A stretch of DNA of 6,577 nucleotides, taken from Candidatus Desantisiibacteriota bacterium (GTDB lineage: Bacteria; UBA9089; CG2-30-40-21). This document shows positions 1 to 5,923 of this stretch, one piece after another (within the stretch, counting starts at the first letter, position 1; each line of letters opens with the position of its first letter). Position numbers and translations under genes: made by a program. Under the pieces are notes generated by a model, which made no database searches, was not told the DNA's origin, and saw only the letters and a program-made list of their open reading frames with translations. The stretch lies in the NCBI GenBank assembly GCA_016208205.1, contig JACQYP010000070.1:1-6577 (forward strand). Reading direction: 5' to 3'.

Positions 1-19
1 TCCACCTAAAAATTGACCC
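1..19. repeat. Possible mobile-element end sequence, left copy
   Basis: The first 19 bases align with 6100-6117 in the same orientation, with three mismatches and one single-base gap; the shared core is CT(A)nTTGA. From memory, short motifs of this kind occur in terminal repeats of some IS21-family elements, but no transposase is visible here, and the match is short and AT-rich. The left edge of the window cuts the sequence, so the full extent is unknown. Confidence 0.2.
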
Positions 20-119
20 ACAGATTGATAGTCTTATTGACCTTTTTCACCACAAGACCAAACTACATCTGAAAAGAAAAATTGCGTATTACAGGGGATG
101 TTTTGCCCACAGCAATGCT

Positions 120-142
120 AAAGGCATTGATATGCCTTTTTT
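120..142 (+). terminator. Terminator-like hairpin
   Basis: A perfect 8-bp stem, AAAGGCAT (120-127) and ATGCCTTT (132-139), with a TGAT loop is followed on the plus strand by three more T residues, giving a run of six. Only four pairs are G-C, so it is a modest intrinsic terminator for transcripts entering from the left. On the minus strand the T tail is only three bases, so it is a weak terminator for the operon that ends near 280. Confidence 0.4.
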
Positions 143-153
143 CTGCATAAACA

Positions 154-279
154 CTATTCGTTCTCATTTATCTTTAATATTATATCCTCTATATCCTCAA
201 AAACAAACATCTTATTCTTGCTTGTGTTAATGGTTTCTGGGTAATTTAATTCTGAAATTGACAACTTACCAATTTCAGG
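154..279 (-). pseudogene. 41-codon open stretch in frame after the propeller gene
   Basis: Reading on in frame past the TAA of the TolB-like gene (280-282) gives 41 sense codons before a TAG at 154-156. The peptide has coding-like composition: it begins PEIGKLSISELNYPE and ends in an acidic, amphipathic stretch around FEDIEDIILKI. It has no Shine-Dalgarno site, and its only ATG lies late, leaving 18 residues. It could be the 3' remnant of another gene or a read-through extension of the propeller gene. I do not recognise the family. Confidence 0.25.
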
Positions 280-306
280 TTAATACCTAAAATCACAAGC
301 AAGAAT
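214..306. repeat. Nested inverted repeats across the 3' end of the propeller gene
   Basis: Outer arms are a perfect 13-bp inverted repeat: ATTCTTGCTTGTG at 214-226 and its complement at 294-306. Inside lies a perfect 9-bp stem, CTGAAATTG at 252-260 and CAATTTCAG at 270-278, with a 9-nt loop. The outer right arm overlaps the last codons of the TolB-like gene, and the stop codon lies between the arms. No T-run follows on the minus strand, so this is not a classical intrinsic terminator. It may be a small palindromic insertion that replaced the original gene end. Confidence 0.45.
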
Positions 307-1287
307 TGTGCCGGACAGTATTGAGTCTGACCCTGACTCTGCTCCTTTACAACTTGGTCGCCATGAGGGAGATGACTCATCCCAATCTGGGGTATTTGTC
401 AGGTTCTTTAGGTTTTTGCCATCTATGTTAATGGAATAAATATCATTACTAAATCTTCCTGTTAATTTATATATCTCTATAGGTGCAAATGCAAAAACAA
501 GTTTTTTCTTAGAAGAAGAAAAACATATAGAATTAGCCTGCTCTATAGGATGAAGAAAGGATAAAATTTCATAGCTTTCTTTAGTTTTAAGATTTTGTAA
601 AACTATTTTACTGCCTTTCCTCATAATTCGATTATTAAAAGCAATCAATTCTCCATCTAAGGAAATGCAAGGAGAACCCTCACAACTTGTTGAGGAAAAA
701 TCCCCTGTTAATTGTTCTATCTTTTTCCCCTTATTATCTGTTATATAAATTTTGTATCCATTTTCTTCGAGGGAAGAAATAAAAATTTTATTTTCTATAG
801 GTGAACATGTAATATAGTGTATGCTTTTTGCAACAATTGGCAATTTTGTTAAACTTTTCCCTGAGATGTCTATCATGTAAATTTCTCGTTCATTTGTTTT
901 GGTAAAAACAATTTGCTGACTATTTGATAACCAACATGCATTCTCAGATACTTTTATATCTTGTTTTATTGGTATTTTATTTATCTTCATTGTTGTTGTA
1001 TCAATTATCCAAATTCCTGCAGCATAAACAAACATAATCTTCTTTCCATCTATAGACCAAGAAGGCGTAAGAATTAACTTTTGTTTTGATAGTAATTTTA
1101 CCTGATTCTTTCCATCCCTATCCATTCCCCACAATGAGTATCCGTTAAATGGTTTGAATGGGTTATATCTCACAAATATAATTTCAGTAGAAGGAAGGAT
1201 AGGATGAAGGAGTTTCATCTTTTCTTTACAGCTAAAATATCCAATTATAACTATAAATATTAGAAATAGCCCAATTTTTTTAAGCAT
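280..1287 (-). CDS. TolB-like (PD40) beta-propeller lipoprotein
   Basis: The product is probably an envelope-anchored beta-propeller that binds a protein or ligand; no catalytic site is visible. I start it at the ATG at 1285-1287 because GGGGAG lies six bases upstream; a longer frame opens at 1320 but its ATG lacks a well-placed ribosome site. From this start (335 aa), residues 1-19 are a Lys-Lys plus hydrophobic signal segment ending YFS before Cys20, an imperfect lipobox. About six PD40-type blades follow, with cores such as PSWSIDGKKIMF, SNSQQIVF, SPIENKIF, SLDGELIAF and SSSKKKLVF, closing with SPSWRP as is usual for TolB/PD40 proteins. The last 23 residues after that, rich in Ser/Gly, look appended and overlap an inverted repeat. 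It lies 45 bp downstream of the big gene's C-terminal piece and is visibly more AT-rich than the big gene. The client is unknown. Confidence 0.8.
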   Translation of the reverse strand: MLKKIGLFLIFIVIIGYFSCKEKMKLLHPILPSTEIIFVRYNPFKPFNGYSLWGMDRDGKNQVKLLSKQKLILTPSWSIDGKKIMFVYAAGIWIIDTTTMKINKIPIKQDIKVSENACWLSNSQQIVFTKTNEREIYMIDISGKSLTKLPIVAKSIHYITCSPIENKIFISSLEENGYKIYITDNKGKKIEQLTGDFSSTSCEGSPCISLDGELIAFNNRIMRKGSKIVLQNLKTKESYEILSFLHPIEQANSICFSSSKKKLVFAFAPIEIYKLTGRFSNDIYSINIDGKNLKNLTNTPDWDESSPSWRPSCKGAESGSDSILSGTILACDFRY

Positions 1288-1332
1288 CCTCATCTCCCCA
1301 AAAAACTCCTTTCTATCCATATAAATTAATTA

Positions 1333-1902
1333 TCAGTTTGAAAGTGGATTCTTGCTTTTTATATACTCTTCAAATGCCTTTTGGGCAGCTGCAATAGTTG
1401 CTTTTTCCCATACTGTTAGAGTTAAATCTCTTCCAGTCGCATCCTTATATGTTTGAATCATTACCGATGGATTTCTTATATCCATTCCTTGTCCGTGCTC
1501 TTTACAATCCCTAAGTATACTAGCCCAATCCTGCATTTCTTGATGAGTTTTTAGTCTCTTTCCAAGTATTGTTCCTACATCATCTATTGCCTTTTGAGCT
1601 GCATCACTGCCAGCTTTTGCCATATCAACTATTGTATTTCCTGTGTTAAGTGTATTTAAGATAAATTTTTCCGCATCTCCACCAGAAGCCATCATCCTCG
1701 ACCCATCCGGCAATTCAACCCTTTTACTTGCCTCTGACACCATCATTCTTGTTGCCAATTCACCCCGATACGCATTTAATAATTTTTCCTGTTCCGCAGC
1801 AAGCCTTATGCCATGTCCCTGCAACCTCTCCAAACTCACAATCTCTCGCCCCAACTCCGTATCTGTCATCCTTTCCGCAAGCTCATCCCTTAACTTTGTC
1901 AA
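1333..1902 (-). CDS. C-terminal fragment of the big modular protein (or small separate ORF)
   Basis: This 189-codon frame has only a TTG as first possible start, and no Shine-Dalgarno site at normal distance from it. The frame is open a further six codons upstream (SVAEKR), back to the TAA at 1921-1923 that ends the preceding fragment, and both are in the same frame. The simplest reading is that this is the last 195 codons of the big gene, cut off by one nonsense change. The sequence begins with a charged helical segment holding a repeated LRDELAERM / YRGELATRM motif, likely coiled coil. An Ala/Gly-rich part then leads to a C-terminal region with several Trp residues around RDCKEHGQGMDIRNP and TVWEKATIAAAQKAF. 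I do not recognise a catalytic family. If the parent was a polymorphic toxin, the effector domain would sit here. An AAGGAG lies 21 bases upstream of the TTG, too far for ordinary initiation. Confidence 0.6.
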   Translation of the reverse strand: MTKLRDELAERMTDTELGREIVSLERLQGHGIRLAAEQEKLLNAYRGELATRMMVSEASKRVELPDGSRMMASGGDAEKFILNTLNTGNTIVDMAKAGSDAAQKAIDDVGTILGKRLKTHQEMQDWASILRDCKEHGQGMDIRNPSVMIQTYKDATGRDLTLTVWEKATIAAAQKAFEEYIKSKNPLSN

Positions 1903-1920
1903 TCGTTTCTCAGCAACACT

Positions 1921-2298
1921 TTACTCCTTCACATCTGTAACCATACCACCAACAGTGCCAATCTTACTATCCACTCTATTCTTTTCAACTTTTTTCATCA
2001 AATCAACAATCTCATCCTTGCCCAATTTGTCTACATTCAAATCACCGGCTACATATCTTTCATACCTTCTATTACCAGCATATGCCTTGGCTACATCCAT
2101 AGGGGTCTTCACCCCTGCCACCATATCCGTCCCAAACCTGCCCAGCTCCTGCACCCCTGCCTTGACCCCACCATTTACCCCAGCACCAATCGCATTCCCA
2201 AAATACGGCGACACCATACCGATTGCCAGACTCTCCTTTTCTGCAGCAAAAATACGGCGACACCATACCGATTGCCAGACTCTCCTTTTCTGCAGCAC
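1921..2298 (-). pseudogene. Middle fragment of the big gene, frame restored after the duplication
   Basis: This frame carries the true continuation of the big gene. Inside the duplicated copy nearer the 3' end it reads AAEKESLAIGMVSPYF, exactly as in the upstream frame, then continues GNAIGAGVNGGVKAGVQ and on through a charged helical stretch to TAA at 1921-1923. The first 17 codons, starting from a GTG at 2298, are out-of-frame translation of the other copy and not a genuine N-terminus; no Shine-Dalgarno site supports that start. Deleting one 49-bp unit joins this segment to the upstream 1081 residues with no other change. The real content is therefore about 109 codons (1921-2247). The Ala/Gly-rich helix composition matches the region just before it. 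It is probably not translated on its own. Confidence 0.75.
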
Positions 2299-5200
2299 TC
2301 ACTCCCCCATCCAGCATTGCCCCGGCACGATACAAATTGCTCAAGCCATTAACCTGACTCTGGCTGAGTTTGCTAATTTTATCCCCATTTATCTTATCAA
2401 ATCCAGTTGTTCCCAGGAATGATATGCCACCAAGTATCTGCCCGATTCCACCTACTTTCTGGTCTTTATCAAGGAAATCCCTGCCTCTTATGGCTATGCT
2501 TGCTGTACGCAAATCACTGAGTTTGGAACCAAGAGTACCAAGATTTTTGCCAATGCTTACTAACTTGCCTGCACTGGCCGTTGTATTTGCCAGACTGCCT
2601 ATTCCGCCAAGCAGTCCCAATCCCATATCTGCTGCACTCATCCGGTCATTTGTTATCAAATCCCTGCCGGTTAAGGCTGATACAGCCGTGTATACCTGTC
2701 CCCACACCGGTATAAACTTTACTGCTGCACTTAACAATCTCTGAAATGTCTTATTCTTAATTGTCTGGGTATCATGAACCTCTATCCTTTCTAATCCATC
2801 ATCTGTAGGGAGAGATACCAGCTCTTCATCCGTTATATTTATGACACTATTTCGGTCAAGCCCATACCCATTAAATGTCGTCTCTCCCTCTGGTACAGCC
2901 ATCTTTCTACCGCCCATAACCATATACACAGTCTCGCCAGAACCTTTAACAAGGCTCTGGTTTGCATATTTGATTGTCGGTAATGTGGCAGCTGCTGGAA
3001 TTTTATCCATCTGCTCTTTTGAAAGATCTCTATTATTGTTTTGAGATAATCCCATCGCTTCAAGTGTTGTTTTGTCAGGTATCAACATCCTTGTCCCTGC
3101 CTGCACCAGATAATATTTACCATCCGTATCCTTCAATACAGTCCCATTTGCATATTTTATCTCAACGGCAGTCTCCTGGCTTATCACAGGCAATTTATCC
3201 TTTGAGACATTCACAATCTTGTTTGCATCTATCCCCAATGCCTCAAGCGTGGTCTGGTCATCCTTTATTTCCCTGCCTATGCCAAAAGACACCAGATACA
3301 ACCTGCCATCAGCTCTTAGCACGCTACCATTAGCGTATAATATCTTATCTAAATTCATTGATCTTAATTTTGGTGCATTATTCTCTAATATTGCATTGCC
3401 CTTATCATCTACAACCAATTCCTTCATATCTGTTATCTCTTTTAACTCATTATTTGTCATCCAGATATTATTATTCACATCAGTTGTAAATCTCAATGCC
3501 CCTGCCCATTCCATCTTCTCCGTAGCTGTGGTTAAATCCTTGCCATCAAAATAGTTTTCAAATTTATTGCTTTCACCCTTATCATAGCTTACCTTTGAGA
3601 CATCCTCTGCCTGAACGGATTGTTCGCCAACCCGGATATAATCAACCCATAGCGTTCTGTCTGCAATAACATCATGAACCGTATCTGTATGCACAATGGT
3701 GCGACTTGTTCCCTTCCACCACTTTCCAGTCTTTTCCTCCCAGGTATTTATCCTGGTCGATATGTCCTGATCATTTGAATAGACAACATCTATTGAGTGT
3801 TTACCGTTGCTTAAGGGTAGTGTAACTGAATAATTTGTCCAATTGTCTGTTACAAACCATTCCTTTGCCACCTGTCCATCTACTCGCAATTGTATCAATG
3901 GATATGTCCCTCTTGCAGCATCACCCTTAGCACGAATGGTAATGGTCGTATCCTTTGTTCCAAGCCCCAAGGCATCCCGGGTTATGGCATCTGGTATACC
4001 AATCTTTTGCAGGGTATAATCTGTATAGCCTACACCATCTACTATTTTAACCCCTTTATCCAGGAATGTCAAGTACATTTTTCCATCTTCTAATGATTTT
4101 AGCACCCGGTTTGGCTCATAGGGTATGGGTTTGATCTCAGCACCAAGTGGAGGGGCATTGGATGATTTTATCTCGGCAACAAATCCATCCCCTAACCCAA
4201 GCTTAGTCAAGGTATTTTTTTCAACCGGACGACGACATCCGCTTTCTGCAAGATATAGCTTAGTCTGTTCATCCTTGAGAATGGTACCATCCATATAGTT
4301 GGTAGGGATAAGTTCCAGCTCTTTTGACTCAATAATGGTTGTTCCGTTTTTGTCCAAACTCAAGACCTCAAGGATTTGCTTATCTGGGACAAATATCTTT
4401 TCTCCGTTCATCATCAGGTAGATATTCTTGTCCCCTTCAGCCTGTATTAATGTGCCATTTTTGTACATGGCTCCAAAATACATCTTCAGATCCTCTTTAT
4501 CAACCTGACCATCAACCGTAAAATCCCAATTCTTGGCACCCTTGACCATGATTGGCCGTAGCAAATCCTCCCAGTTAAGATCCCCAGCCATGCGATTGAA
4601 TGCCTTTTTTAAGAGATTAAGGCTGACCTCAGGATTACCCTTTTCTGTCCATAGGCTAAAGATGTCGTTGGTATCTATTATGCCGTCACGGTTAAGGTCA
4701 AGCCGCTTCGTCCCCTCCTGGATGAGTACCTGAGTGGTATATTCTTGCCAGCGGCGACGCCACCCAACCCTTCTGGAGTGTTTTTCTTCTCGATACGAAT
4801 CCTCCCAGCCGACATTACCCTCCTTCTTGCCAATGTTATTATTGAGCTTTTCAATCGTATCCTGTAGCTCTGGTGAAACCAGACCCAAGTCCTTTGTATC
4901 TATTTTATTATCATGATTATAGTCAAGATTTTTGTATCCTGTGCCGGCCACAGAAACCTGTTCAATAACATCCTCCCAGCCAGACTGCCCAATACGCTTG
5001 TTTATAGATGCTGACAGGTCATCAAATGGCGAGACATTATTGGCTATCTGGGTGGGGCTATAAAGATTAGCAGATGAAATAATTCGCTTTGACATGGATG
5101 AGGACGACCAGGAAAGCTTGGCAGTTGCACCGGCATAATTTTCATTGTATTCCATAACAATATCATGAAGCCCTTTGGTAAGGGATGTTTTAGCATTATC

Positions 5201-5491
5201 CTCTCTCTCTACATTATTTCGGGAGCAATCAATCAGCAATTTACCATCAACCCAGACACGAACCCCCTCATCTGTATGGGTATACAGGGTGTATTCGTTT
5301 GATTTATCAACTTGCAGTTTGCCCTCCCAGCGAGCAGTGAAACAGTCGTAGTGTATCTTGGAATGAGGTGAGCCTGTTTTCCAGTCATGATTAATCTCCG
5401 GATCGATTTGATGAACCCTTGAACCCTTTGCGTCCCGATAGGTAACAAGCAATCCACCAGGCATATAATCTGAAATTGGTGCTATCCTCAT
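2072..5491 (-). CDS. Giant modular PA14/dockerin-like/CBM60-like surface protein, frameshifted
   Basis: The ATG at 5489-5491 has AGGAG seven bases upstream. Visible modules in order: PA14 (about 11-130); three DxNxDGxxxDxxD loops (190-201, 265-276, 323-334), each preceded by a WED motif; three 50-residue 'NGT-x-YLM-x-G-x-x-VPD' type repeats (345-510, the third degenerate); a CBM60-like domain (515-623); three more repeats (717-896); and a Gly/Ala-rich region starting FIPVWGQVYTAVSALTGRDLIT (926-947), resembling the pre-toxin TG domain. Such modules are typical of secreted glycan-binding or adhesive proteins, yet there is no signal peptide. Residues 1082-1139 are out of frame: a 49-bp tandem duplication shifts the frame, and the tail becomes Cys/Trp/Gly-rich nonsense. 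Restored, the gene runs to 1921 (1173 aa), and probably to 1333 (about 1369 codons) once a TAA is read through. It heads the minus-strand operon. A binding or adhesive role is inferred from the domains; no enzyme domain was recognised. Confidence 0.8.
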   Translation of the reverse strand: MRIAPISDYMPGGLLVTYRDAKGSRVHQIDPEINHDWKTGSPHSKIHYDCFTARWEGKLQVDKSNEYTLYTHTDEGVRVWVDGKLLIDCSRNNVEREDNAKTSLTKGLHDIVMEYNENYAGATAKLSWSSSSMSKRIISSANLYSPTQIANNVSPFDDLSASINKRIGQSGWEDVIEQVSVAGTGYKNLDYNHDNKIDTKDLGLVSPELQDTIEKLNNNIGKKEGNVGWEDSYREEKHSRRVGWRRRWQEYTTQVLIQEGTKRLDLNRDGIIDTNDIFSLWTEKGNPEVSLNLLKKAFNRMAGDLNWEDLLRPIMVKGAKNWDFTVDGQVDKEDLKMYFGAMYKNGTLIQAEGDKNIYLMMNGEKIFVPDKQILEVLSLDKNGTTIIESKELELIPTNYMDGTILKDEQTKLYLAESGCRRPVEKNTLTKLGLGDGFVAEIKSSNAPPLGAEIKPIPYEPNRVLKSLEDGKMYLTFLDKGVKIVDGVGYTDYTLQKIGIPDAITRDALGLGTKDTTITIRAKGDAARGTYPLIQLRVDGQVAKEWFVTDNWTNYSVTLPLSNGKHSIDVVYSNDQDISTRINTWEEKTGKWWKGTSRTIVHTDTVHDVIADRTLWVDYIRVGEQSVQAEDVSKVSYDKGESNKFENYFDGKDLTTATEKMEWAGALRFTTDVNNNIWMTNNELKEITDMKELVVDDKGNAILENNAPKLRSMNLDKILYANGSVLRADGRLYLVSFGIGREIKDDQTTLEALGIDANKIVNVSKDKLPVISQETAVEIKYANGTVLKDTDGKYYLVQAGTRMLIPDKTTLEAMGLSQNNNRDLSKEQMDKIPAAATLPTIKYANQSLVKGSGETVYMVMGGRKMAVPEGETTFNGYGLDRNSVINITDEELVSLPTDDGLERIEVHDTQTIKNKTFQRLLSAAVKFIPVWGQVYTAVSALTGRDLITNDRMSAADMGLGLLGGIGSLANTTASAGKLVSIGKNLGTLGSKLSDLRTASIAIRGRDFLDKDQKVGGIGQILGGISFLGTTGFDKINGDKISKLSQSQVNGLSNLYRAGAMLDGGVSAAEKESLAIGMVSPYFCCRKGESGNRYGVAVFWECDWCWGKWWGQGRGAGAGQVWDGYGGRGEDPYGCSQGICW
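2200..2297. repeat. Perfect 49-bp tandem duplication
   Basis: Positions 2200-2248 and 2249-2297 are identical over all 49 bases, and identity stops sharply at both ends (2199 differs from 2248; 2249 differs from 2298). The unit runs from AAAATACGGCG to CTTTTCTGCAGCA. Because 49 is not a multiple of three, the second copy moves the reading frame of the big gene by one base. The lack of any divergence suggests a very recent event, a switchable slip, or an assembly error. Confidence 0.97.
2597..2758 (-). other. Pre-toxin TG-like segment of the big protein
   Basis: Residues about 912-965 contain FIPVWGQVYTAVSALTGRDL followed by a Gly/Leu-rich helix (GLGLLGGIGSLA). The hydrophobic stretch, the TGRD core and the Gly-rich helix match what I know of the PT-TG domain that precedes toxin domains in bacterial polymorphic toxins. 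The match is by eye only. Confidence 0.45.
2804..3343 (-). other. Repeat modules 4-6 of the big protein
   Basis: Residues 717-896 hold three units of about 50-55 residues. Shared landmarks are an opening YANGT/YANGS/YANQS, then a Tyr-hydrophobic-Val pair, a Gly, an (I/V)PD or similar, TTLEA-LG, and a closing (V)S/D-x-E/D-x-L-x-x-(I/L)P. This repeat type occurs in bacterial cell-wall and extracellular proteins, commonly with IPD and IP-G signatures. Units 4 and 5 are closest to each other. Confidence 0.65.
3623..3949 (-). other. CBM60-like carbohydrate-binding domain of the big protein
   Basis: Residues about 515-623 read TITIRAKGDAARGTYPLIQL, then RVDGQ, a central SVTLPLSNGKHSIDVVYSND, and finish RTLWVDYIRVG. 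This pattern of ITIRA-x-G, P-x-x-L-R-V-D-G, V-x-x-x-N-D and L-x-V-D-Y-I matches the calcium-dependent xylan-binding modules of families CBM36/CBM60. A Trp- and Lys-rich insert of about 30 residues (TWEEKTGKWWKG region) sits between the ND motif and the last strand, longer than I expect for the family. Confidence 0.6.
3962..4459 (-). other. Repeat modules 1-3 of the big protein
   Basis: Residues 345-510 hold three more units of the same repeat type as the later block. Unit 1 (NGTLIQ..IYLMMNGEKIFVPD) is well kept. Unit 2 (DGTILK..LYLAESGCRRPV) has lost its PD. Unit 3 (NRVLKS..MYLTFLDKGVKIV) is degenerate and carries extra residues before LQKIGIPDA. The CBM60-like domain follows directly and splits the array into two blocks of three. 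Confidence 0.6.
4472..5023 (-). other. Three dockerin/EF-hand-like calcium loops in the big protein
   Basis: Residues 157-340 contain three calcium-loop motifs: DYNHDNKIDTKD (190-201), DLNRDGIIDTND (265-276) and DFTVDGQVDKED (323-334). Acidic or Asn residues sit at loop positions 1, 3 and 5 and Asp at 12; loop 3 has Thr at position 3. Each is preceded by WED at 172, 229 and 307. The distance from Trp to loop is 18, 36 and 16 residues, so the middle unit carries an extra Arg/Trp-rich insert of about 19 residues (HSRRVGWRRRW region). Dockerins normally have two loops; three spaced units fit a structural calcium-binding linker better than a cohesin partner. Confidence 0.65.
5102..5461 (-). other. 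PA14 domain of the big protein
   Basis: Residues about 11-130 show the PA14 pattern: GLLVTYRD at the first strand, a FTARWEGKLQV strand, YTLYTHTDEGVRVWVDGKLLID in the core, then LTKGLHDIVMEYNENYAGATAKLSWSS. The DEGVRVWVDG motif and the YxE..G.A...L.W ending are hallmarks of the family, which often binds glycans in adhesins, glycosidases and toxins. Confidence 0.85.
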
Positions 5492-5498
5492 GATACGA

Positions 5499-5503
5499 CT
5501 CCT
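5499..5503 (-). promoter_or_regulatory. Ribosome binding site of the big gene
   Basis: AGGAG on the minus strand with seven bases before the ATG at 5491. It fixes this start even though the frame stays open upstream to a TAA near 5551-5553, and it argues that the missing signal peptide is not just a wrong start choice. Confidence 0.8.
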
Positions 5504-5521
5504 GCCTAAGAAGAGATATTG

Positions 5522-5541
5522 ATTATGCAGGGTTGCATAAT
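5522..5541. promoter_or_regulatory. Dyad upstream of the big gene
   Basis: ATTATGCA (5522-5529) and TGCATAAT (5534-5541) form a perfect 8-bp inverted repeat around a GGGT centre, 18 bases upstream of the Shine-Dalgarno site. On the minus strand it contains CATAAT, which resembles a -10 box, but no good -35 box lies 16-18 bases upstream. It could be an operator or an mRNA 5' hairpin. Confidence 0.4.
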
Positions 5542-5579
5542 TATGACATGGTTAAGAACAGATGGTTGAGGGATTACAA

Positions 5580-5746
5580 CCCCCTGACCCCCTTTTTTAA
5601 GGGGGAATTCCACCCCCTGACCTCGACAGCGAGGGACAATCTCTGGATTTCTGCCGGAGTTTACCCTCGTGAAGCTTGTCCTCACGAAAGTGGGGAACGG
5701 GGGGTAGGAATGACGCAAACCCTGACCCCGCCAGCAGGGACAATCT
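5580..5746. repeat. Mosaic of GC-rich dispersed-type intergenic repeats
   Basis: This GC-rich block contains several related pieces. CCCCCTGACC occurs at 5580-5589 and 5613-5622. An imperfect direct repeat of about 28 bases lies at 5615-5642 and 5720-5746, running from CCCTGACC to AGGGACAATCT. Hairpins include CCCCCTT-TTTT-AAGGGGG (5588-5605), CCTCG-ACAG-CGAGG (5621-5634) and TCGTGA/TCACGA (5667-5672/5682-5687). Open frames across it on both strands are repeat translations, not genes. Composition is far from the AT-rich flanks. Such blocks are usually present in many genomic copies, but that cannot be seen here. Confidence 0.7.
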
Positions 5747-5753
5747 TCAGGAA

Positions 5754-5773
5754 CACAGACAAGAATGTCTGTG
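5754..5773. repeat. 8-bp-stem palindrome
   Basis: CACAGACA and TGTCTGTG flank an AGAA loop, a perfect 20-base hairpin at the right end of the repeat mosaic. There is no T-run of terminator length (CTACTTTT follows on the plus strand), so a repeat-element arm is more likely than a terminator. Confidence 0.5.
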
Positions 5774-5813
5774 CTACTTTTGCCAAAGGAATAGGCAAAA
5801 CCTCATCAGACAC

Positions 5814-5850
5814 AAAAAAAGCGTTCCAGCTTAATTATGCCAGAACGCTT
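5814..5850 (-). terminator. Intrinsic terminator, minus strand
   Basis: On the minus strand AAGCGTTC (5850-5843) pairs with GAACGCTT (5826-5819), with a further G-C/C-G pair inside after a two-base mismatch. Five more T residues (5818-5814) extend the run to seven. Stem, loop and U-tract are all good. The nearest minus-strand promoter is about 160 bases upstream, so it closes a very short unit. The big gene starts over 300 bases further on. Confidence 0.8.
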
Positions 5851-5923
5851 ATTGTAATTATCATTAATATTGTTGTGATTTGGTTCAGAAACTGATGTGC
5901 CAGCATCTCGACAAGCACATTGT

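Noticed and set aside
3..230. Plus-strand frame open from the left edge (75 codons)
   Set aside because: It crosses the terminator-like hairpin and an inverted-repeat arm and shows no recognisable motif; probably chance openness in AT-rich DNA, though a truncated gene end cannot be excluded.
1643..2422. Plus-strand open frame of 259 codons
   Set aside because: It is antisense to the big gene, including the duplicated 49 bp, has Ser/Pro/Leu-rich shadow composition and no ribosome site.
2839..3063. Minus-strand 74-codon frame inside the big gene
   Set aside because: It is an alternate-frame shadow of the conserved repeat units 5 and 6, whose frame is clearly the coding one.
5506..5718. Minus-strand frame of 70 codons
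   Set aside because: It lies entirely in the repeat mosaic, and its Pro/Arg/Gly pattern follows the repeats.
5533..5895. Plus-strand frame of 120 codons in the intergenic region
   Set aside because: It is a translation of GC-rich repeats and hairpins and ends across the minus-strand terminator; no ribosome site or protein-like pattern.
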